A stretch of 64,000 bases of DNA from Triops longicaudatus (lineage: Eukaryota > Arthropoda > Branchiopoda > Notostraca > Triopsidae). The stretch covers positions 79,998 to 143,997 of the forward strand of contig JAGQDJ010000138.1 of NCBI GenBank assembly GCA_022885665.1. Direction: 5' to 3'. The stretch's first letter is position 1. Each line of letters starts with the position of its first letter. Below, in pieces: positions 53,801 through 62,800 of the stretch. Under the pieces are notes generated by a model that saw only the letters and a list, made by a program, of their open reading frames with translations, was not told the origin of the DNA and searched no databases. A program made the position numbers and the translations under genes.

Positions 53801-56800
53801 ATCCTTTTGACAAAAGATAACAAGCGCGGGGAAAAAGTTACTAAAAATCAATACACAAGGAAAATGCGTACTACAAAAATAAAACTACAGTATAGTAAAT
53901 TATGAGCCCTACCAAAGTTATTTGACGTCAAAATGAATCGTAAAATAAGAAAAGAGTGAAATGTGATATTAAAGAAAATAAAAAGCGATATTTACATCTA
54001 ATTCTTCAGAGAGATCCTCCGCGTCTACGGCGTCATTCTGAGGTTTCTTCAGTTTCCTCTCGAGTTTATCGAGCCAATCGCGTTCTTGACCCAGCAAGAA
54101 CTGGTATTCGCTATAATAATGCGAAGCGTCTTTCAACGTTTTGTGCTTTTCCCCTAGTCGAGCGGCTGTACGTTCCCAGTGTTCTTTCAATCCTGTCAAA
54201 GAACCACTCAGTGTCTCTGAAGTGGTATTCACATCCGTCATCGCCGAACCTGTTTCACACCGTTTTAGTAAGATTACGAAAAAAGCGGAAAAGAGTTCAT
54301 AGATCAGGTTGACATGGTAACACAGTGGTTTATGTTACTTACAATCTTGGAATAAACGATCGTAGTCAGTCGCTTTGCTTTCCAACTTTTCTTTGAACTC
54401 AGTGATCCGCTTTAAAACCACCGATAATTCACTTGGGCTTTTAATGGATTCTTCGGGAATTTCCAACTCGGCTTCTAAGCTTTGCAACCAGCTGTGAAAC
54501 GCGTTAATGTCTTCTAAGACCTAAGAGAAGATTTTTGTTGGAAAAAATCATGCATCTGCAAACAAAGCTGGACGTCCAATGACAGCAAACGTCATAAGTC
54601 TACAGAAAACCTTCCTTTACGAATTTGACAGCGACGTGAACAAAGCTCTAGAATCATTTTATCTTGCTCTAGGTACAAAACATAATAAATTTCCTAAATA
54701 ATGGAGAAAGTGAGCCAAGAAGTTGCATAACATCCGATTCTCTCAAACATCTTTTGCAGAAAGAGTGCTTTTACAGGAAAAATTATCAGTCGCGACATCT
54801 CAACCTAATATTTTAATAAGTGCTTTCTCTTACAAAAGGTTTCAATTTATATGGAAATGGCCTATAATAAAATTTTTTTATATGCCGAATAGAACGTTTC
54901 ATGAAACCCGATATGAATAACATCGTAAAATGCCTTAATGCTCACAGAGCAATAGTATTGCAGAATTGCATATCAAAGCACTACTCAATAAAGAGAGAAA
55001 AACAGTGCTTCACGCTGCGAAAACTAAAGAACAAAGTACAGACGAATTCTTTGGAATTCACTGCGTACTTTCAATATTTCTATAAGCTGTCAACAAAACA
55101 CCGCTTGTTGACCCATCGTTACGTATCGAAGCCATTTCATATGTTTAATTTACGTTTAACTAACGCTGTACCAACAATATAATGCCTTTTTGTTTTGCAA
55201 TTTCAGTTCGAGAAAGAATTAACAAACAGCAGCATTCACGCTCTCCATGGCAGGAAGCTACAGAAGAGATGGTACATACTTTCTGACTAGAAGACAAAGC
55301 TTTCTTTAAGAGCTGGTTCTTCGCTTCGGCGGCTAAAATGACGCGCGTCCAGCGCTCGTTCAGCTCCCGTACTTCCACCGCCAGAGTTAAGGCCAATTCT
55401 GGCTCAAACTTCGCCTCCAACTGTGCCCAGGTTTCACTTACGTCTTCCAAATGAGGTTGCAGAGTAGAAACATCGTCTTGTAAAGCCTACATACCGAACA
55501 AACAAAAGCACACAAAAAAGTTACTTCCTGGGACAAAAAATCAAGCGCAAGACCAGAAACTATAAACGAGACTCTAGTGCAAGAGCCAGTATTACCCAAA
55601 GAACTTTGAAGAGAAAATCTTACGTTAGATTGCTCCAATTGAGCTTCAAGAGTTTCCACATCCCCAATCGCCGCCTTCTCCGCTCCAATGAAAACCTCCA
55701 CTTCCGCTAACCATTTGTCCAGACCCAGCATTTCATCTCGCATGTGTCTCAGTCGGTTGATGCCGTGTTCAATCCGTGCTTCTTGTTCACTTAACTTGTT
55801 TCGCAATTCTTCCACCTCATGGAGAATGCTCTGACAATCTTCATTTTCTGCCAAAAGTTTCAAAGCTCCTTGTTGATTCTCCAAGACAGTCAACGCTTCC
55901 TGTAAAGAAATCGAAAATAATTAACAACAAACGCCGTGAAACTTAACAGTCAGAGAAAGAAGCAAAAAGAGAAAAAAAAACAAAAGTAGAAAGAAAGAAA
56001 TGAATAAAGTAAAAATAGAAAAAAAAGTGCATGAATAAAAATAACGAATGAAGACATAATTTTAAACACTCAATACAGATAAAACTGGGAGAAATGTATC
56101 TTTTACAGAAAAAAATCGAGTTGAGTTTTGACAGCCTGATGCTTTCGCAGGTAATTTACTTTGGTTTGAGTCAACATTTGCTGGTTGTGCTCGTTGCTGC
56201 CAAAAGTTTCTTCTCTGAGGGTAGTTTGGACGGTCGTCAGTGTCGTACGTAAATTACGTGAGGCTTCTACGTACGGTGTGTCATGCAATTTCCGTTTTTT
56301 GCTATCAACTTCGACCAATACCACATGGTGCTCTTCCACCAAATTATCTTTCCAGTTCAGTCCACATTTCGCTAACTTTGAAAACAGAAAAGAAGAATTC
56401 AATTTAAGAATATATCCAAAGGAAGGCGACTCGCGATCCAAAAAACTTCTGGGCTTACTCGTTGGCGCTGAGCTTGCATAATTTCCGTCAAGGCTTCCAA
56501 TCGATCTTGCAAGGCTTCGGCTTCTTGCATCAAATACTGCACAGCTTTGTGCTGGCCAGAACTCGAAGGATTGCTCGTATTTTGGTTCAAACTCTGTAAC
56601 AATGTCGGCAAGGAGGTGATACCATCTTGCACTTGCGATAGTCTATTCTGATACGGAATCAATTCGCCTTCCAAGATCTGGATTTAAAAAAAAAATGATA
56701 AATAAATAAACTGAATTAACCTAACAAATAAAATAATTCAGCTCCAGAGCATGTTTCCCTTTCGTCACGAAACAAGGTTAAAGTTGCGTACCGCTTGTTA

Positions 56801-59800
56801 ACACCTGTGAAATTTTTATTTAAAGAATGCTAATGAAGTAGTAATGTATGAAGTTTGCTGAAAGAAGACATCAATTTAACGCAGAATGCGAAATGAGCGA
56901 TCTATTAAATCAAGAATGCTAATAAAGTCGCACCTGCAACTGTCTGGCGATATCAATTAAGGCACTGCGATCTGTCGAAGGATTAGCTTCTAATTCCCTT
57001 AAAGCGTGTTCTTGGGATAAAAGCCAGGTCCGAAACGCGCTCAAATCTTCGACGATGAGCAGCCAACGTTTTAATACGGCATCCAGTTTCCGACCCTTGT
57101 TTTCTGCCCACTGAATCAAATGTGACCAACGTTCGCCCAAGGCGCTTAGTTGATCTTCCATTTGCGTGTAATCTAAAAGAAACAGACAAGGAGTTTTAAT
57201 TTAAAATTCCCGCTAGCAAACGAAATGCAAATATGATAAAGTCGATATAACTAAAAAAAAACTAAATGCAAAACTACCATTACCATGTAAAGAAAGAATT
57301 ATGCACGTACTTTTGCCCCGTACATAAGTTCCCAGGGATAGATACAGTGAAATCATTTTACGCTTTGGTACTTCAACTGAGAAAACTCGCAACATATTGC
57401 TAGTAAAATCAACCGAAGAAGGTTTATTTTTGCAACAGTAGTGCGTCCGTTGTAAAAAAAAAAAGCTATTTTAAATTTAAAAAATTCGCTATGCGAATAG
57501 TTCCCAAACTGTGTGCCGCTGTTGCTTTGTAGGGGTGTCACGAAATGGTTTAAAATTTCGACGGAAATTAAGTTACACACAAGTGACTATGTTACACACC
57601 GTGAGCTAAAAAAGTTTTGGAAGCGCTCCAATATATAGCAAAAGTGAGCGTATCAAGGCACGTGAGCTAAATCCCATGTAGAAAACACAGTACTCCAACG
57701 AAATATCTAATAAGGTGCGAACGCCAAATTATTTACTTGTTTCGCTGGTTTCGTCGACGACGACCACCAAATTGCTCAAACTGCTAACCAATGTTTGTTG
57801 CGCTTGCAATTCGCGCTGTAGCAACTGGTGTTGGTTTGCCGCCTGGCGGAGATCTTCCAAATCGTTCAGGGCTTGATCTTCCATATGGGACATTTTGTCT
57901 TCCATCCCCGTCAAAAAGTTGCGAAGTTGATCGAGCTGACTTTGCTGGGTGCTCATGAGAACTTGATGAATCTGAGCTTGACGGTCCATGGCTTTGACAC
58001 GTAATCCTTCCCAACGCGAGTTTAATAATTTCATTTGCACCCGAATTTCTTCGGCCTCTTCTTCCGTCAAGTTTCCTTCATTCAGAAGCCGGGAGCCTTC
58101 CTGCAACACTTCTCCCACACTATTCTGGTGCGCTGTCAACTCCAGCAAAAACTCCTATCAAAGGAAAGCTAATTAAGTCGTTGCAACTTTGAACGTATTC
58201 CAATACCTTTTTAAGGAACAATAAGTTAAATAACACAACTACAGTACTTTTTAAGTGTTTGTTTAAACGTATACGAACAGATTAAACGTTGCGCAGATTT
58301 TAGCGCAGAACTAAAAAAATTGTAAAAGTATGAGAAAAGCCTTGACTGTCTAGTCCTGTACTACACACTCTTTCCGTTTGTGTTCCTTTTCAAAACTGGT
58401 CTCTCAAGTGGGTTCCTAATTACAAGTGAAAAGGACCAAACAGGCCCGACTGTCACAGAAAACCGTTTGTAAGAAAACGCAGTGCATAATTCACTTTACA
58501 ATCTATTGCATTACACGGAAGCATGGCTACAAGGTGGTGTGGATATTAAAATATTAAATGTTTCTTTCACTACCTAATTAAAACTGAAAATACTGGATAT
58601 CTTTCCGTTGAAGGAAATGAAACAAAAGCCAACTTACTTCATGAGCGTGAAATTGTTCTTTAATTACATCGAGTTGATCGCCGACAGGCGGTTCACAATC
58701 AAGTTTGTCATCGGCTGCTAAGAGCCAAACCAAAACTTCTTCTAATAGGCTCTGATAAGAGCTGAAATCGACGGATTCGGTCGTCAAGGTACTCCAAGGT
58801 CGGGCCTATAAATACAATCACAAATGGTATTAGCGTGAGCTACCTATAATTAGCGAGCTAGTTTCTCCCTTGCAGGGCTTCTATCTCTCGCCTTCTTTTT
58901 AATTCTTCGCACTTGCAACACATTTTGGCACCACAGTTTATTGTACATTCTTCACTTCGCTAAACGACTTCTTTCCTTTTCTTTCTTTCCTTACCTTCGT
59001 CTCAACAACAAAACTGGGATCCGATTGCACCGAGACATCCAGATCCTCCATTACGATATTGGAATGCGGCAAAGTTTGGAATAAACACATCACATAAAGC
59101 ATTATGGACTTCTTATCAGGCATCGCAGTGTTCACGTCTAATAAAGAAAAGTAAATCCACTGTTGACATAACTGCATAAAATTTCCCTAACCAACATGCC
59201 TAACAGCTTTTCAACAAGCCAGAATTTGAGAAAAATGGAATAAAACAAACCGCGCATAAGTATTATTCACCAACACCTATTTCATGCTAAATTGTTATCT
59301 TTCTTGAGGAAAAATATCATTTCATCTTGTTCTACACGTTTGCGGTTAAAGTCACACAATACAGCGCACTAACGCTGTTTTCACGAAGCACTAAAAGTCA
59401 AATTCAAACTCCTACGCCATAATTAAGTTGTAATGGTTTCGAAAAAAAAGGAATCTCGAACAATTGCTTTTTACTATCAAGATTCATCAGATTCGATTCT
59501 AATCAACACGAATTGCATATCAAGCCGCAGATCAAGCCTTTCTTGAGCTTGTTTAAGAAAAAATGTGAGACGGGTTATTCACACATTTCACTTCGAGAGT
59601 AGTTCCTTAGTTCTGCTAGTGTATGAAAGTTTTTATGATAGAATACTGAAATATCATGCCTTCAGGGTCCAAAAGGCGTTCAATCTGAAGATGTTTCTGA
59701 GCCATGCGGAAGGCGTGGTCTAACCGCGTCAAAGGTGGTTTCCTCGATACTAATTCGTAATCAAATAAATGCGGCCGCCACTTATGGATAATCGCATTAA

Positions 59801-62800
59801 AGGCTAAACCGTCCGTCCAAGAACTGGTAAAATTGACTATATCAACGTCGGGATAGTCCTACAAAAAAAAAGCAACGAGTTAATCGAAGAATGGGCATAA
59901 ACGTATTTTTCAGTGTGTCTAGTAAGCCACAAAACAGGCACTCATTTCAATCTGAGGAAACCTGTCTCAGTGGACTATGATAAGGTTTGAAGGTTTACTT
60001 TGGTAGACTGTCGACACCACGCTAATAAAGTTTTCTCCATATTAGTTTGACGTAAGTCCTGCATAACGTCTTTCATAACATCTGTCACCTACAAAGTGAT
60101 AAAAGTGATTAATTATCTTTTAAGTATAGCTTATCTCTAGAAATTTAACTGAGATATCGCTTAAGTAGTTTTTATCAACTTGCTCGAAATTTTACGTAAT
60201 TACCTGCCAATGCAAAATTATGCTCCAAACTAATCCAAGCGTTAATTTCGGATTTCCGTCCACGATATCATCATTACTAATGTTGACTAACTTTACCTAC
60301 GAAAGAAAATGAGTCAGAATTACTTTTATATTTTTATTAAATAAAAAAGCGAAGAGTGGAATTTCAGGAAGTACATTATGTTTGGCAAGGATCCTGATTG
60401 CTGTGTTGACATTATTTAAATGGTGTACTCGCATACGTCCTTTTTCTGGACGATAGGTTTGCCCCGTCAGAACGCCTAGTAACACTAATAAACGCGTTCC
60501 ATCGCGAAGGTCGTAGAATAAATCTGTCACAGGGGAATGGCTGGCCTACAAGAATATAAGATTTAGTTGTTCTTCGATTTTATATTCAAAAGTGTCAATC
60601 TTTTGGTACTTTAGCAAGCTGGGAATTAATCCATTTGCCGAAAGTCTTTTTCTGAACGTCCTCTCTTTCGTCTAAAGGAATACAACAGACAAAAAATTAC
60701 TGCCTTTGCATAAGAAAACATTCACATATTAAATCATGAGCACGTGTTATTTACTTTGGCTTCTTAAAATGGAATCCCATGCAACAGGTGTGTTTTGAAT
60801 GCGTATATATGCGTTAGTTTACGTCAACAAACATGTTACACAGGCTCTAACTGCGCTAGATTTGAAATTTAGGTTGGAAGGATTGACAGTATTGTTTGAT
60901 TCAAACAGCAATCAGTTGTGTCTAACCAAGGTCAACACAAACAATGCGAAAGAAGGGGCTGGGTCGCCGCCTGAAAATTCTATGCACTTTTACATCTCGA
61001 AAAACAGCTGAAACAGAGGAGCGAGTTATGGAATTATTTTACCGTGAAAGGATATATCCATGGTGTTCTACTTTATTGGAATGTACTAATGAACTAAACA
61101 CTACAACTGGAATGTTTCTTTCGCGCAAAAGAGCGGCATTATTTCACCGCCATAGCACTCACGAATGGGGGAAAACAAAGATAGACTAAATACTGAAATT
61201 AATTGCAAATAGATGGCGTGAGAGACTCCTTCCCGCTAAAATACAACGAATATCTTGCCTGTAGTGTATTCCCTAGCAAAACTTGCACCATGTTCCCACT
61301 TGAAATATACCTTGCCGTAACCTCTGAAACTACCGTTAAAATTATCAACTTATGTGCTTTCTAAAACAGAACAACGTCAACCTTCTTCTTCTGATGTATA
61401 CCAGCGTAAGCTTTCGTCTATTGCTGGTGTCGTATCGTATATTGGCTTCTTTTATCGTTTAAAGTTTGGGAGCCCCTGCATTAATGCGTATTTCTTGAAT
61501 TAACTATCAGTTTTCAAATTAGCGTACATGTAACACTGCCAACAACCCCAATTACATGGTCTTTTTTCACTGGTTTGATTTTTACGCGGTCAGAAATTTG
61601 GTAAGTTTATATATATGTATTCGCGGAGCAGACCTACTACGCAATGTTTTCGCGGAGCAGACCTACTACGTAAATGGGGAAGCACTATAAATGACATCGG
61701 TAAGTTATGTGCTTAAAATAGTTACGTCTTGTTGGTTTTCAAATCATTGTGATTTCAAAACAACCATGTAAAATTTTTGGACTTATTTCTTAGGGAGCGC
61801 ATACTTTTGTTCTTATATGTTGCAAGCCAAGTTAGCGTAAACAAATCTTCGGATGTAAAAAAAAAAAAAAAAAATGCAGTCCTCCGAGATTTCAGTGCCT
61901 GTTCTTTATAGTGAGACTTTACTGTAATGTAGGATTGTAGATAACAACTAATGCAGTGAGATCTTTCCTTGGCCTCCAGGAATTTTGTAAGGCTTAAGAC
62001 AAAGAATGTGCGGTGGAACAATGCAGTGTAATATCACTTGCAACTAAACACTCGATTTACGTGATTAGTTTCAAAATTCAATTAAGTGAACTTTTTGAAC
62101 ACTCGAAACCAGGTTTAATGGTTAGGCTCAGGGAGTACCTTGTTCAAATGACGAAAAAGTCGATTGATAAGAGCTGCATATTACAACGTAGGTATGCCAG
62201 CAATACGCTAGTGAAGTGATACAAGTGACACAGTAACTTAATCAATGCTGATTTCACACAGTGTTTTCACGCTAAGAATAACGTCTCAGGTGCAGATCTG
62301 GGCACAAAATACTTGCCGTGTCTCCGAGACTTTTTCTCTGAACCTTGTCGGAGGTTGCCCTACCTCAAATGCCGAATCCCGCGCCCAAAGCACTTCATTA
62401 GCATACGCTTAAGCAAGTGATGCTTACCGTACCGTTTGGCGCGTAGCCCACGTTTCAGTGTGGCATGCGATCAAAAGTTATTTGATTCAAAATGAACTAA
62501 CGGAGTGAGAACAGGTAAACGAAGCGTTTAAGATATAAATGGCTTCAGTGGACAGCTTTAGTACCACAGAACAGTTTTCCCGCCAAAACGACTTGTTTCG
62601 ATTTCCAACAATCGCGCTGGCAAAGTTACGATTTCTCTGCTTAAACTTCCATAAGACACTTGCAAATGCAAGGGAGGAAATCCAAAAAAAAAAAAGAAAA
62701 AGAAAAAAATAGCTTTGTATAATTAATATTCCTTCTGAGGCAAACTTCTCTCGGTTTTGGCCTGTGAAAGGATGAAGCTGACAACTTTCCTTGTACTTCA

